From CAWJNF01 sp963844235 (GTDB lineage: Bacteria; Actinomycetota; Thermoleophilia; Gaiellales; Gaiellaceae): a stretch of DNA of 64,000 bases. This document shows, piece by piece, positions 25,882-35,267 of this stretch. The position numbers and the translations under genes were made by a program. Position 1 is the stretch's first letter, and each line of letters starts with the position of its first letter. Under the pieces are notes generated by a model, which saw only the letters and a program-made list of their open reading frames with translations, had not been told where the DNA came from and made no database searches. The stretch lies in contig CAWJNF010000006.1 of the NCBI GenBank assembly GCA_963844235.1, positions 1 through 64,000 of the forward strand. Direction: 5' to 3'.

Positions 25882-26595
25882 GTGAAGTTCATCGTCAACA
25901 GGCGAGTTGGAGATCGGCGAGTTGTCTTCGTGCTCGTCACGCGTCCGGAAAGGCGACGTCGGCGAGCCATCGCAGTCGCTGCGGCTGCTGCAGGATTCGG
26001 CTACACGCTGCACCGCGTCGGTACGCGCTCGGGTGTATCAGGACCTGAAGCTGTAGCGACGCTCCCAGGCGATGAGATCGTCCCTCACCCGCTGTGGCAG
26101 TCCACGCGGGGGATCACTATCGCCGCGCCACCTGAGGACGTGTGGCCATGGGTCGTGCAGATGGGCTACCCACGCTTCCGGGCGGGCTGGTACACGCCCT
26201 ACTGGCTCGACCGGCTGCAGTGGGGCATACGCGAGCGTAGCGCGGACCGGATCGTCGAGGAACTGCAGACGCTCTCTGTCGGCGACCGCATCCCCGACAG
26301 CCCCGACTCGTCAGTCTTCTTCACGGTCGCCGCCGTGGAACCACCCTCCGCGCTCGTGCTTCACTCCACCCGCCACATCGTGCGACCGATGCACGCCATT
26401 GACTTCAGTTGGGCCTTCGTGCTCAGGCCACTCCCCGAGGGGCGCACCCGGTTTCTCGTCCGCGCCCGCGCCCGCTACAACCCGCGCTGGTCCTGGCTCG
26501 TGCTTGGATCCCCATATTCAATCGGCGACTTCCTCAACACCGGCAACATTCTCCGCGCCATCAAGGCGCGCGTCGAGACTTGCGTCGCGCGCTAG
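25882..26595 (+). CDS. SRPBCC/START-like ligand-binding protein
   Basis: About 237 residues from GTG 25882 (GAGAGGAGAAGG ahead); a GTG at 25831 is also open. A basic N-terminus with an Ala-rich segment (IAVAAAAAGFGYTLHRV), possibly one membrane helix, precedes a polyketide-cyclase-like fold. The markers are TIAAPPEDVWPWVVQMGYPR, GWYTPYWLDRLQWG, VAAVEPPSALVLHS and TRFLVRARARYNP. Proteins of this kind bind hydrophobic ligands; no catalytic residue can be named. A copy of the CTAGTAC element overlaps its stop codon. Confidence 0.65.
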   Translation: MKFIVNRRVGDRRVVFVLVTRPERRRRRAIAVAAAAAGFGYTLHRVGTRSGVSGPEAVATLPGDEIVPHPLWQSTRGITIAAPPEDVWPWVVQMGYPRFRAGWYTPYWLDRLQWGIRERSADRIVEELQTLSVGDRIPDSPDSSVFFTVAAVEPPSALVLHSTRHIVRPMHAIDFSWAFVLRPLPEGRTRFLVRARARYNPRWSWLVLGSPYSIGDFLNTGNILRAIKARVETCVAR

Positions 26596-26613
26596 TACAC
26601 CCTTGACGGGGGA
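26592..26613 (+). repeat. Short recurrent element, copy 2
   Basis: CTAGTACACCCTTGACGGGG followed by GA begins inside the stop codon of the SRPBCC gene. It matches the elements at 21376 and 51133. The arms CCC and GGG surround TTGAC, a -35-like core, so it may be a promoter element or a small hairpin. Confidence 0.3.
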
Positions 26614-26980
26614 ACCCACGGAGTCCCTGCCGGCGCATGGTTTCGCTTCAGCGCTGGCCCGCTCGTGCTCGACCCGGGTGATCGGCTACAGCCGGCGCTG
26701 GGCCGCGGGACTGCTTGCTCTGCTTGGGGGTCGCGCTGTTCGGGCTTGTTGCCCGCCACATCGGGGGACGTTGGTTGGACTGCCTCGCTTACTCCGCTGT
26801 CGCTGCTGGCAGCGACCATCACTCTCGCTTAGGCTCTCGCGGTCCACCGCGACTTCCTCGAGGTGTCGCGCAAGCCATTCGTGACGCACTGATCGTGATC
26901 TCGTCCGCTGCCGTAATTAGGGGGCGTCGGAGGGCGCTTCCATCTGTCAGCGTCTAATCGCGTGCCCTTGGCGATCAAGA
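26614..26980. other. Degenerate stretch, possible membrane protein remnant
   Basis: In shifting plus frames the sequence reads GVALFGLVARHIGGRWLDCL and then SLLAATITLA-stop-ALAVHR, followed by DFLEVSRKPFVTH before a TGA at ~26890. This looks like the relic of a small membrane protein with a nonsense codon and a frameshift. No family could be named. The last ~90 bases form the upstream region of the HAD-GH65 gene. Confidence 0.3.
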
Positions 26981-29908
26981 ATGACGACTGTGTCTGCTCT
27001 CGTGCCGCCTGAGCTTCCGACGGTGCTGGCGCGCCGTTTTGAGGCTGTGGTGTTCGATTGGGACGGTACGGCTGTGCCCGACCGCCAGGCTGATGCGAGA
27101 AGGTTGCGCCGCGTGATCGAGGCGCTTTGTTCTTGCGGGATGGACGCGTGCGTGGTGACGGGCACCCACGTGGAGAACGTGGACGGCCAGCTCGGCGCGA
27201 GGCCGGGCGGACCGGGTCGTCTGTATCTGTGTGTCAACCGCGGTTCGGAGGTGTACCGGGCGGGTGAGGCGGGCATCGAGCTCGTCGAGCGCCGGATTCC
27301 GACTGCGGAAGAGGACCGCATGCTCGACGCGGCTGCGGACGGGGCGGTTCTGGAGCTGGCGAAGCGGGGTCTGCGGGCGGAGGTCGTGTCGCAGCGTTTA
27401 AACCGGCGGAAGATCGATCTCATTCCTGAGCCGGAGTGGCTTGATCCGCCGAAGGCGAGGATCGGGGAGCTTGTGGTTGCGGTGGAAGGGCGGTTGCGGC
27501 TGGCGGGTCTGGCTGGCATTCCGGAGGCGGTCGAGATCGGGACGCGTGCGGCCAGGGCGAGTGGACTCGAGGCGCCGCGGGTGACGAGTGATGCCAAGCA
27601 TGTCGAGATTGGTCTCACGGACAAGGCGGACGCTGCTCGGTGGGTGTTCGGGGATTTGTGGCGGCGGGGGATTTCGCCGCGGCTTGTGCTCGTTGCCGGG
27701 GACGAGTTCGGGCCGCTCGGTGGCCTTCCGGGCAGCGACTCGCTGCTCCTCGTTCCGGAGTCGGCTGGCGCCGTCGCGCTCAGTGTTGGCGCTGAACCGA
27801 CAGGGGTTCCATCGGGCGTGATCCACGTCCGCGGTGGCCCCACGACGTTTCTGGCCGTGCTCGAGGATCAGCTGACGCGGCGTGGGAGCGGCGCTGTTCC
27901 AGACGTGGGCCGCGATGAGGGCTGGACGATTGCAATCGACGGCTTCGACCCCGAGCTGGAACGTGTCTACGAAGCGTTGCTCGTGATCGCCGATGGGCGT
28001 GTCGGTACGAACGGCGCGCCGGCATGGATGCACCCCTCAGCGACACCGCGTGTGCTCGCAGCTGGCGTCTATGACGGCGAGGGCCCCGATTCGGAGCTGC
28101 TTCCTGTGCCCGTATGGCACCTTCTGGCTGCCGAGCTACCCGCTGGCGCAAGGCTAGACCGCGTGCTGGATCTTCGCACGGGCACGTTGCACCAGACGGT
28201 GTCAGGGCCGGACGGCGCTGCCGGGGTGGTGTCGTTCTTGTCGCTTGCCCGCCCAGGTACGTTCGCGCTTCGTGCCAGCGGGCCGGCGCATCTTGTACGT
28301 GGAGAACCGGCCTTGCGTGCGGTCGACGGTGTCCGAACGGAGGCGGGCCGGGTCGACGGGGCGACGTTCGTGCGCGCGTCTGCCACGACTGGCGGGGTCG
28401 CAGCGGCAGCCGGCAGCGTGGAGTCGGCTGGGCGCGTTGAGCGACTTGGTCGCTATGTCGCCGATCCGGATACGCTTCCCGATCTCGGGCTGGCGGTGGC
28501 GGCGGTGGCGGACGTGCAGCGGCTCGGTTTCGAGGCGCTGCTTGCGGAGCATCGCGCTGCTTGGGCCGGCCGCTGGGAAGAGGCTGACGTCGTCATCAAT
28601 GGTGATGACGAGCTCCAGCGTGCCGTGCGCTTCGCGCTCTTTCACCTCATGGCTTCGACCGCCTCGGAGGGAGAGGCGGCAGTCGGCGCACGTGGCCTCA
28701 GCGGTCCCGGCTACCACGGCCACGTGTTCTGGGACACGGATGTCTTCGTTCTTCCTTTCCTGGCTGCGACGCACCCGCCCGCGGCGCGCGCGATCCTCGA
28801 GTATCGGATCCGCCGCCTGCCTGCCGCACTGCGCGCCGCGCGCTCGCTTGGCCTTGCGGGGGCGCGCTTCGCGTGGGAGTCAGCCCGCGACGGTATGGAC
28901 GTAACGCCGCCTTCGGCACGAGACGCGACCGGCAAGCTCGTCCGCATTCGTACTGGTGAAAGCGAGGAGCACATTGTCGCCGACGTGGCCTGGGCTGCCT
29001 CAGCCTATGTCGACTGGACGGGCGACAACGCCTTTGCAGCCGGGTCGGGCCTCGAGTTGCTGGTCGAGACGGCGCGGTACTGGGCCTCGCGCGCTCGCTT
29101 CGATCGCGACGGACGGGCGCATATCTACGGCGTCATCGGCCCAGATGAGTATCACGAGCCAGTCGACGACAACGCCTACACGAACGTGATGGCGCGGTGG
29201 AACCTACGCAAAGCGGCCGAGTGGGTGGCTCAGTTCGGCGCCGACATAGCGGCGAGCGAACGGGAGCGCTGGCTTGACACGGCGGCCGCGCTTGTTGACG
29301 GTTACGACGCATCAACCGGCCTCTATGAGCAATTCGCCGGCTTCTACAAACTGGAGCCACTCGTCATTGCCGAGCTCTCCCCACGGCGCCCAATCGCCGC
29401 TGATCTCCTGCTCGGGCACGAGCGCGTCGCCGCCGCGCAGGTCGTGAAGCAGGCCGATGTTCTTATGCTCCATCATCTCGTGCCCGACGAGATGGCCCCG
29501 GGCTCGCTGGTGGCGAATCTCGATTTCTATGAGCCCCGTACAGCGCACGGGAGCTCGCTCTCCCCCGCCGTGCACGCAGCCCTTTTCGCCCGCGCCGGGC
29601 GCCTCGGGCGAGCGGTCCAGCTGCTCCGAATCGCGGCGATGATCGACCTCGACGACCTCACTGGAACCACCGCGGGCGGCCTCCACCTCGCCACCATGGG
29701 CGGCGTCTGGCAGGCGCTTGCCTTCGGCCTCGCTGGTCTACAGCCACGTGGCGAGACGCTCCTCATCGACCCGCGCCTCCCGGATGGGTGGGACGAGCTG
29801 ACGCTTCGCGTGCGCTTCCGCGGCGTCCAAGCACGGATCCACATTCGCCACGACGGCGCTTCTGTCGAAGCCAACCCAGAGCTGCAGTGGAAGGAGGTGC
29901 AGCGATGA
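26981..29908 (+). CDS. HAD phosphatase - glycoside hydrolase family 65 fusion (OtsB1/trehalose-phosphorylase-like)
   Basis: A 975-residue cytoplasmic protein. Residues ~20-290 form a HAD domain like trehalose-6-phosphate phosphatase: AVVFDWDGTAVPDR (nucleophile Asp), VVTGTHVENVDG, and a late VLVAGDEFGPLGG motif. Residues ~310-960 form a GH65 unit: an N-terminal beta-sandwich, then a catalytic (alpha/alpha)6 barrel with YHGHVFWDTDVFVLPFLAAT and GPDEYHEPVDDNAYTNVM, where the Glu is the general acid in family phosphorylases. Mycobacterial OtsB1 (Rv2006) has this same domain pair and belongs to the DosR regulon. The reaction could be disaccharide phosphorolysis or hydrolysis. A stress protein follows with an ATGA overlap. 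Confidence 0.85.
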   Translation: MTTVSALVPPELPTVLARRFEAVVFDWDGTAVPDRQADARRLRRVIEALCSCGMDACVVTGTHVENVDGQLGARPGGPGRLYLCVNRGSEVYRAGEAGIELVERRIPTAEEDRMLDAAADGAVLELAKRGLRAEVVSQRLNRRKIDLIPEPEWLDPPKARIGELVVAVEGRLRLAGLAGIPEAVEIGTRAARASGLEAPRVTSDAKHVEIGLTDKADAARWVFGDLWRRGISPRLVLVAGDEFGPLGGLPGSDSLLLVPESAGAVALSVGAEPTGVPSGVIHVRGGPTTFLAVLEDQLTRRGSGAVPDVGRDEGWTIAIDGFDPELERVYEALLVIADGRVGTNGAPAWMHPSATPRVLAAGVYDGEGPDSELLPVPVWHLLAAELPAGARLDRVLDLRTGTLHQTVSGPDGAAGVVSFLSLARPGTFALRASGPAHLVRGEPALRAVDGVRTEAGRVDGATFVRASATTGGVAAAAGSVESAGRVERLGRYVADPDTLPDLGLAVAAVADVQRLGFEALLAEHRAAWAGRWEEADVVINGDDELQRAVRFALFHLMASTASEGEAAVGARGLSGPGYHGHVFWDTDVFVLPFLAATHPPAARAILEYRIRRLPAALRAARSLGLAGARFAWESARDGMDVTPPSARDATGKLVRIRTGESEEHIVADVAWAASAYVDWTGDNAFAAGSGLELLVETARYWASRARFDRDGRAHIYGVIGPDEYHEPVDDNAYTNVMARWNLRKAAEWVAQFGADIAASERERWLDTAAALVDGYDASTGLYEQFAGFYKLEPLVIAELSPRRPIAADLLLGHERVAAAQVVKQADVLMLHHLVPDEMAPGSLVANLDFYEPRTAHGSSLSPAVHAALFARAGRLGRAVQLLRIAAMIDLDDLTGTTAGGLHLATMGGVWQALAFGLAGLQPRGETLLIDPRLPDGWDELTLRVRFRGVQARIHIRHDGASVEANPELQWKEVQR

Positions 29909-30690
29909 GAGTGCTGGCTGCATGTGATGACTCCACCGACGCGCTCCCCGTGGCCGAGTTTGCCGCTGTGCTTGCGCACGTGCTCGGAGCCAGTGTTGAC
30001 GGAATCCACGTGCGCACCAACGGTATGGACCGGGCGCACGCGGCAGCGGCTCAGGCGGGCATCCCGCTCCGCGTCGAAGTCGACGACCCGTCGGCCTGTC
30101 TTCAGCGGGAGGCGCAGGCCGACGACGTCGCCGCGGTCGTCCTCGGGCGCCACTCTCGCCCCGGCGCCGATGAGCTCGTCGGTGCCGTCGCTCTCGCACT
30201 GCTGACGACGCAGCCGAAGCCTGTCGCCATCGTTCCGGCCGACACGCCCCACCCCGGCCGCCTCGGCAGAGTGCTTGTCCCGCTCGAAGGCACTCGCTCG
30301 AGCTCTCTTACACCGCGTCGAACAATCGAAATCGCGCTCGACGCCGGCCTCGAGATCGTCCTCGTCCACGTCTTCGATCCAGAATCGATTCCGCCGTACA
30401 CAGATCAGCCACACCACGAGACTGAGAACTGGACACGCGAGTTCCTGGCCCGCTACTCGCCTTGCCCGCCAGAGGACGTGCGGCTCGAGACCCGCGTCGG
30501 TGAGCCCCACGAGCACGTTCCCGCCGTCGCACGCGAAATCGACGCCGACCTCATCGCGCTCGGCTGGGCCCAGGAGCTTGCCGCAGGCCGAGCCCGCGTC
30601 GTGCGCGCCGCACTCGATGAGGCACACCTACCCGTCTTCCTGATCCCCGTGGTGACCGCCGAGACAGCTCAGCAGAGACATCGAACGTGA
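29905..30690 (+). CDS. Universal-stress-protein-like protein, two-domain length
   Basis: A 261-residue protein whose ATG overlaps the stop of the HAD-GH65 gene, so they are co-translated. The first half (MRVLAACDDSTDALPVAEFA) starts like a Usp beta-alpha unit but lacks an ATP loop. The second half repeats the fold (RVLVPLEGTRSSSL, IVLVHVFDP, ADLIALGWAQELAAGRARVV). The classic G-x2-G-x9-G-S/T is not preserved, so it is probably a non-ATP-binding member with a partner role. Confidence 0.6.
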   Translation: MRVLAACDDSTDALPVAEFAAVLAHVLGASVDGIHVRTNGMDRAHAAAAQAGIPLRVEVDDPSACLQREAQADDVAAVVLGRHSRPGADELVGAVALALLTTQPKPVAIVPADTPHPGRLGRVLVPLEGTRSSSLTPRRTIEIALDAGLEIVLVHVFDPESIPPYTDQPHHETENWTREFLARYSPCPPEDVRLETRVGEPHEHVPAVAREIDADLIALGWAQELAAGRARVVRAALDEAHLPVFLIPVVTAETAQQRHRT

Positions 30691-30875
30691 TGATGCAGGG
30701 ACTCAACGAAGACCTGCGCGACATCGCCGAGCGCGCCGCAGCCGCAGACGCAGCGGAGGCAGCGCTAAGGACGAGCTCGACCTCGTTGGCTACAGACGCG
30801 CCGTCGATTTACAGACGACGAACTGGGCGGCTCTGGCCTCCTGCCTCCCGAGCCGCTGAACACGTCGATGAATGA
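30687..30875 (+). CDS. Short ORF of doubtful status
   Basis: A GTG overlapping the preceding TGA opens a 62-codon frame. The first part (GLNEDLRDIAERAAAADAAE) is plausible helix. A different frame then gives the better sequence ELDLVGYRRAVDLQTTNWAA before its own stop. It may be a small frameshifted gene or a remnant. No family recognised. Confidence 0.25.
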   Translation: MMMQGLNEDLRDIAERAAAADAAEAALRTSSTSLATDAPSIYRRRTGRLWPPASRAAEHVDE

Positions 30876-31014
30876 CGGAGCCGGATGCGACAGACCAGTC
30901 GTTTCAGGGGCTGGTACGAATCACGGTTCCCCGAGCCCTTGACGAGCCACACAAGGCTGGCCGGGTTTGTGGTGTCCCGGCCGCCGGTTAGGGCGGCCCG
31001 GGCAGGGAGCTCGC

Positions 31015-31428
31015 TCAGCGAACCACCAGTACGTCGCAGGGTGCTCGATGTACGACCGCTGTGCTCACCGAGCCGAGCAAGGAGCGCTGGGCAGCGTTGC
31101 GGCCATGGGTTCCCACGATGATCAGATCGGCGCCCGCCTCGCGGGCTTGCTCGACGATCGCGTGCGCAGGCTCTCCGTGCGCCTTGATAAAGCGCGCGCT
31201 GACGCCCTTCTCGCCGGCCTTCGACTGTGCCCCTTCGAGACTGTGCTTGGCCACCTCTTCGTCGATCGGATCGACCCCGCGCGTACCGGCGAAGCCTCCA
31301 GCGCGGGACGTGAGGTCCGCTGCCGCAACGACGACGAGGTCCGTTCCGTCCACGCCGAGCTGGATGGCGCGATCGAGCGCCCGTTCCGCGTGCTCAGATC
31401 CGTCGTAGCCCACCACGATTGTGCTCAT
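31015..31428 (-). CDS. Universal stress protein (UspA family)
   Basis: A 137-residue single Usp domain with AAGGAG before the ATG. It starts MSTIVVGYDGSEHAERALDR, the helix-1 signature, and ends with the ATP-binding loop IIVGTHGRNAAQRSLLGSVS followed by VVHRAPCDVLVVR. It is 190 bases divergent from another Usp gene (31619), so the shared upstream region may coregulate them. Usp proteins accumulate in growth arrest and hypoxia. Confidence 0.9.
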   Translation of the reverse strand: MSTIVVGYDGSEHAERALDRAIQLGVDGTDLVVVAAADLTSRAGGFAGTRGVDPIDEEVAKHSLEGAQSKAGEKGVSARFIKAHGEPAHAIVEQAREAGADLIIVGTHGRNAAQRSLLGSVSTAVVHRAPCDVLVVR

Positions 31429-31618
31429 GCCCTGCTCCTTCCTGGTTGCAACCCCATCCAGGCTGAATCTTCGACAATCTCACCGCTCCTGCAATCCGTT
31501 CGGGCGCTGAATGCGCTGCGGGAAAACCACAATCTATTCCTGGTTCTCGCAGACCGGAACGGTTGCCTTCTGCCCGTTCATGCGAGAGAATCGCGCAACG
31601 GACACGGGAGGGGGAGAG

Positions 31619-32026
31619 ATGAAGATCGTCGTCGGATATGACGGCTCCGAGCCCGCGAAGCGGGCGCTGGAACGGGCCTCGGAGTTCGCGTCCGGGGACG
31701 GCGGCTCCGTCATCGTGGTTTCGGCCGTCACCGTCCACACCGGAGCGGTGCACGGTGCACAGCCGATTGACCCGGACGAGCACGCCGAGCGGCGCACCGA
31801 GTTGGCGGAGGCCAAGGCGCACCTCGCGCAGCACGGCATCGAGCCCGAACTCGTGGAAGGCATCGGCGAGCCTGCGGACGCAATCGTCGAAACGGCGAGG
31901 GAGAAAAGCGCCGACCTGGTGATCGTGGGCACGAGCGGCAAGAACGCCGCCGAGCGGGCCGTCATGGGCTCGGTAAGCACGAGCGTGCTGCACCACGCGC
32001 CGTGCGACGTCCTCGTGGTGCGCTAG
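31619..32026 (+). CDS. Universal stress protein (UspA family)
   Basis: A 135-residue Usp domain; ATG after GGGAGGGGGAGAG. It opens MKIVVGYDGSEPAKRALERA, carries the ATP loop VIVGTSGKNAAERAVMGSVS, and ends SVLHHAPCDVLVVR, very close to the divergent copy at 31015. The frame is open back to 31511, but the ribosome site and homology set this start. Divergent pairing suggests shared control. Confidence 0.9.
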   Translation: MKIVVGYDGSEPAKRALERASEFASGDGGSVIVVSAVTVHTGAVHGAQPIDPDEHAERRTELAEAKAHLAQHGIEPELVEGIGEPADAIVETAREKSADLVIVGTSGKNAAERAVMGSVSTSVLHHAPCDVLVVR

Positions 32027-32139
32027 TCGTTCCGAGCCAGTAGGACGGCTAAGCCGTGCGGGGATGAGCGTTCGCCCCGGCCATCGATGGGGTCTGGCCG
32101 AAAGTCCCTGCACTCCGGCGCGGGCCCTGGTAGCCCGCT

Positions 32140-32257
32140 CGAGTGAGGCAGCGCTAATCGTCCTCGGCAGCAGGGGCTGCACGGCGTCAAGGCGCTCGGG
32201 AGCGTTAGCGAGCGTGTGGCGCATGAGGCATCGTGCTCCGTGCTCGTCGTGCGCTGA
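32140..32257 (+). pseudogene. Universal stress protein C-terminal remnant
   Basis: The sequence EAALIVLGSRG breaks after the Gly; in the next frame it continues LHGVKALGSVSERVAHEA and SCSVLVVR before a TGA. This is the ATP loop and last strand of a Usp domain, frameshifted and without the first ~90 residues. Confidence 0.6.
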
Positions 32258-32266
32258 TTCGCCCCG

Positions 32267-33004
32267 CTAGAGCGCCAGTTCCTGGAACGCCACCATCGCA
32301 GCGAGCGAGGCGGCCACCGTGACCGTCACGACTCGGTCGGAGGCGCTCGACCGGGCGTCTGGAACCAGCTCGGCCACGACCATCCACAACATCGCACCGG
32401 CCGCGAACCCGAGGCCGGCAGGCAGCAGGGGCTCGAAGGTCTCGACGAACAGGAACGCGGGAACGGCCATGAGCGGCTGTGGAAGGCTGGAGAAGATGCT
32501 CCACCCTGCCGCTGAGCGAACCCGCACGCCTCGGGGCACGAGCACGAGGCTGATCGCGAGCCCCTCAGGGATGTTGTGAACAGCGATGGCGATCGAGATC
32601 AACACCCCGAGTGCCTGACCGTCCCCAAAGGAGACCCCCACGCCGACCCCTTCCGTGAACGAATGGGCGGTCATGACACCGACAATCATGAGCGCCTTGG
32701 CCGCGTCCGCACCTCGCAGCGCCCCCACCTCCAGCTGGTGGCGGTGGGTGAGCCAACGACGGACGACGACGATGAAGAGGAGCCCAGCCAGCGCGCCCAG
32801 CGCGGTGCGGCCACTGCTGTGGCGGGCGCCCTCACGGATGAGCCCGACGCTCGCCCCCAGCATCACGCCGCCCGCCGCCGCGTTCGAGATCCCGAGCCAC
32901 AGCCTGCTCATCGAGGGCGCAAAGATCAACGGCACGGCACCGAGCCCCGTTGCCAGCGCAGTCACGAGCGCCGCGAGGAATACGGTTCCGGCATTGACAT
33001 CCAT
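32267..33004 (-). CDS. ZIP-family divalent metal transporter
   Basis: A 245-residue protein with about eight TM segments. The ZIP metal site is present in two adjacent helices: MTAHSFTEGVGVGVSFG (TM4: His and Glu) and AIAVHNIPEGLAISLVL (TM5: HNxPEG). The cytoplasmic loop is short and lacks a His-rich stretch. ZIP proteins import Zn, Fe or Mn; specificity is not readable here. It lies between stress-protein genes but is separated from each by >90 bases or convergent orientation. Confidence 0.85.
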   Translation of the reverse strand: MDVNAGTVFLAALVTALATGLGAVPLIFAPSMSRLWLGISNAAAGGVMLGASVGLIREGARHSSGRTALGALAGLLFIVVVRRWLTHRHQLEVGALRGADAAKALMIVGVMTAHSFTEGVGVGVSFGDGQALGVLISIAIAVHNIPEGLAISLVLVPRGVRVRSAAGWSIFSSLPQPLMAVPAFLFVETFEPLLPAGLGFAAGAMLWMVVAELVPDARSSASDRVVTVTVAASLAAMVAFQELAL

Positions 33005-33096
33005 CGCCTGGCCCGATCGTCGCTACGCGGCGGGCGTTACCGCGATCGGCAGTCCGGGGGCCGGCCGCAGACGCTCGAACGCCCCGTGTGGTCGGC

Positions 33097-33540
33097 TTAC
33101 TTGCTGTCCTTGGGACGACGCACGATGACTACGGGGCAGGTCGCGTGCTGCGCGCACTCGTGGCTCACCGAGCCGAGCAGCAGCTCCGAGAAGCCCCCGA
33201 GTCCGCGCGAGCCGACCACCAGCAGGTCAGCGCTCCTAGCCTCGTCGAGCAGGACCTTGGCAGGATGCCCTTCCCGGATGACCGCGTCGATCTGGAGACC
33301 GTCCGTGTCGTCGCGAACGGCTTCCAGCGCGTCGCGTGAAATCACCTTGGCATCCTTCTCGAACACTTCAGGGAAGTTGACGAGCGGGGCTGTCCATGGC
33401 GTGCCGTAGCTGACAGCCGGCACATTCCACGCGGTCACCGCTCGCACGTTGGCGCCCTCGAGTCTGGCCTGGCGCACGGCATAGCGCAGCGCTTCTCGCG
33501 ACGGCTCGGATCCGTCGACTCCAACGACGATCACACTCAT
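33097..33540 (-). CDS. Universal stress protein (UspA family)
   Basis: 147 residues, with AGGAGG seven bases before the ATG. The start is SVIVVGVDGSEPSREALRYA, the end the ATP-binding loop LLVVGSRGLGGFSELLLGSV followed by SHECAQHATCPVVIVR. The insert AVSYGTPWTAPLVNFPEVFE is typical of the mycobacterial-type Usp subgroup. Part of the stress-protein group in this island; probably monocistronic. Confidence 0.9.
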   Translation of the reverse strand: MSVIVVGVDGSEPSREALRYAVRQARLEGANVRAVTAWNVPAVSYGTPWTAPLVNFPEVFEKDAKVISRDALEAVRDDTDGLQIDAVIREGHPAKVLLDEARSADLLVVGSRGLGGFSELLLGSVSHECAQHATCPVVIVRRPKDSK

Positions 33541-33638
33541 CTCACACCTCCTGTGGTTCGTGGGTTGACGAGGTTGGCGCCGACATCCGCGCGGGCGCTC
33601 TGCGCCGACGGCGCCCGCCAGCATCGACTAGCGTCAGG

Positions 33639-33950
33639 ATGACCGTGACGCGAATCGCGATCATTGCAACCCTGAAACCCGACGGGTATGAACGGGCGCA
33701 GGAACTGCTCAAGGAGGGGCCGCCGTTCGATGTCGGGTCTGCAATCTTCGAGCGCCACGCCGCCTACCTCTCCCGACACGAGGTCGTCTTCGTCTTCGAG
33801 GGCCCGGAGGTCGAGTGGAAGCTGGACGATCTCGTCAGCGATTTCCTGCAGCCGAAGCTGAGGGAGACGGTCACCGAATGGCGCAGCGTGATCGACGCGG
33901 CCCCGAGGATTGCACGCGAGGCCTTCTACTGGGAGGAGCCGCGGCACTAG
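33639..33950 (+). CDS. Uncharacterised small protein (possible dimeric alpha/beta barrel)
   Basis: A 103-residue protein, MTVTRIAIIATLKPDGYERA, with alternating strands and helices (HEVVFVFEGPEVEWKLDDLV; TEWRSVIDAAPRIAREAF). Size and pattern fit a ferredoxin-like or dimeric alpha/beta-barrel fold, though no family motif is firm. It starts about 100 bases from the divergent Usp gene at 33540, and its stop overlaps that of the convergent FNT2 by three bases. Confidence 0.55.
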   Translation: MTVTRIAIIATLKPDGYERAQELLKEGPPFDVGSAIFERHAAYLSRHEVVFVFEGPEVEWKLDDLVSDFLQPKLRETVTEWRSVIDAAPRIAREAFYWEEPRH

Positions 33951-34824
33951 GCGTCGGTCGCAGGAGGGTGGCGCGAGGGCCGCAGATAGATGAGCCAGTA
34001 GACGGCACCCACCATCAAGGTGCCTCCGACGAGGTTGCCGAGGGTCACCAGCAGTAGGTTGTGAGCGAAGAAGGAGCTCCAGGTCAAGCCGTTCACGTCG
34101 GGGGCATCGTTCAGGGTTCCGAACCAAGCGGCGTCGGCCTTGGCGAACAGCGCCACGGGGATGAAGTACATGTTCGCGATCGAGTGCTCGAACCCGGCCG
34201 CGACGAATGCCGCGATGGGCGCCACGACTGCGAGAATCCTGTCGGTCGTCGAGCGCGCGCTAAAGGTGAGCCAGACGGCGAGGCAGACGAGGGCGTTGCA
34301 CAACGCTCCGAGTGCGATTGCCTGCCCGAAGCCGAGCCGGTCTTGGCGACGGCGATGCGCAGCGCCTCTTGGCCGACCGCCCCGCCGCCGAGCTTGTACT
34401 GCTGGGCGGCTGCGACGAGGCCGGCCGTGGCAACAGCGCCTGCGAAGTTGCCGACATACACGAGCGCGAGATTCCGGACGAGACGCAGCGCCGTGACCCG
34501 CCGACTGGCCCAGGCCATCACCATTAGGTTGTTGCCGGTAAACAGCTCGGCACCGGCCACCACGACGAGAATCAGGCCGAGGGAGAACGCAAGCCCGCCC
34601 AGCAGGCGCTCGACGCCGTACGGAAGGCCCTCGCCCGCCATCACGGTCGTCGAGAAGACCGCGCCCAGCGCGATGAACGCACCGGCGAGCCCGGCCAGCA
34701 GGAAGGTCGTGACTGCATCACCCGCTGCCTTCCGGCTCCCGACGTCCTCGGCGACGTGAGCCATCTGAGGCGGGGTCCGGTCGGCTTCGACTTGTCGGCT
34801 GACCGGTAGCTCCGTACCGATCAT
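33947..34824 (-). pseudogene. Formate/nitrite transporter family channel (FNT2), frameshifted
   Basis: ATG 34824 opens a tail (TPPQMAHVAEDVG) and FNT segments LAGAFIALGAVFSTTVMAG, AELFTGNNLMVMAWAS and GNFAGAVATAG. Near 34335 one base is missing: the frame drifts after IAVAKT. It resumes in the next frame as LGFGQAIALGALCNALVCLA, then GFEHSIANMYFIPVALFAK, to a TAG at 33947. Corrected it is ~292 residues, like FNT1 at 22546. The gene begins four bases after the upstream PH-like gene, in one operon. The shift may be real decay or an assembly error. Confidence 0.8.
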
Positions 34825-34828
34825 CCGG

Positions 34829-35149
34829 TCACGCTCCCTGCCCGTGGGCCACCTCGGCGGCGAGGCACCTGGCCAACTCGTGCAAGGCGCCGACCGAGAG
34901 CACCGAGGAGATCTCGATTGCGGGTGCACTGCGCCGCTCGAGCCGTAGGACCGGCCGCCCGGCTGTCGGGCCGATTCGATGACGAGCGAGCCGCAGCGAG
35001 AGGATGTCTCCATAGGGGACTGCCGCACGGACGTCCGGCAACGCGCTGGATCCACCCGCGAAGCGCAAATCGGTGGCATCCAGCTCGAGCTTTCCGGGAT
35101 AGGGCCGTGCCCCGTTTTCCGACCAGGTGACGGCGTAGCTCCTCTGCAC
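34829..35149 (-). CDS. Uncharacterised PH-like small protein
   Basis: A 106-residue protein, RSYAVTWSENGARPYPGKLE, with a strand-rich pattern (LELDATDLRFAGG; PYGDILSLRLARHRIG; GRPVLRLERRSAPAIEISSV) and one C-terminal helix. This is the usual outline of a small PH-domain-like protein. No catalytic residues. Its stop lies four bases before the FNT2 start, so the two are cotranscribed. Function unknown. Confidence 0.55.
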   Translation of the reverse strand: MQRSYAVTWSENGARPYPGKLELDATDLRFAGGSSALPDVRAAVPYGDILSLRLARHRIGPTAGRPVLRLERRSAPAIEISSVLSVGALHELARCLAAEVAHGQGA

Positions 35150-35267
35150 ATGCCCATCGTCCTCGCCTCACGAGATCCCGGCATCGGTGGCGACGCCGAA
35201 AGCACTTGCGGGGAATCCGCAGACCGGACCGGGGCGGCGGGCCCGAGAGTGCGTCGATCGCGAACGG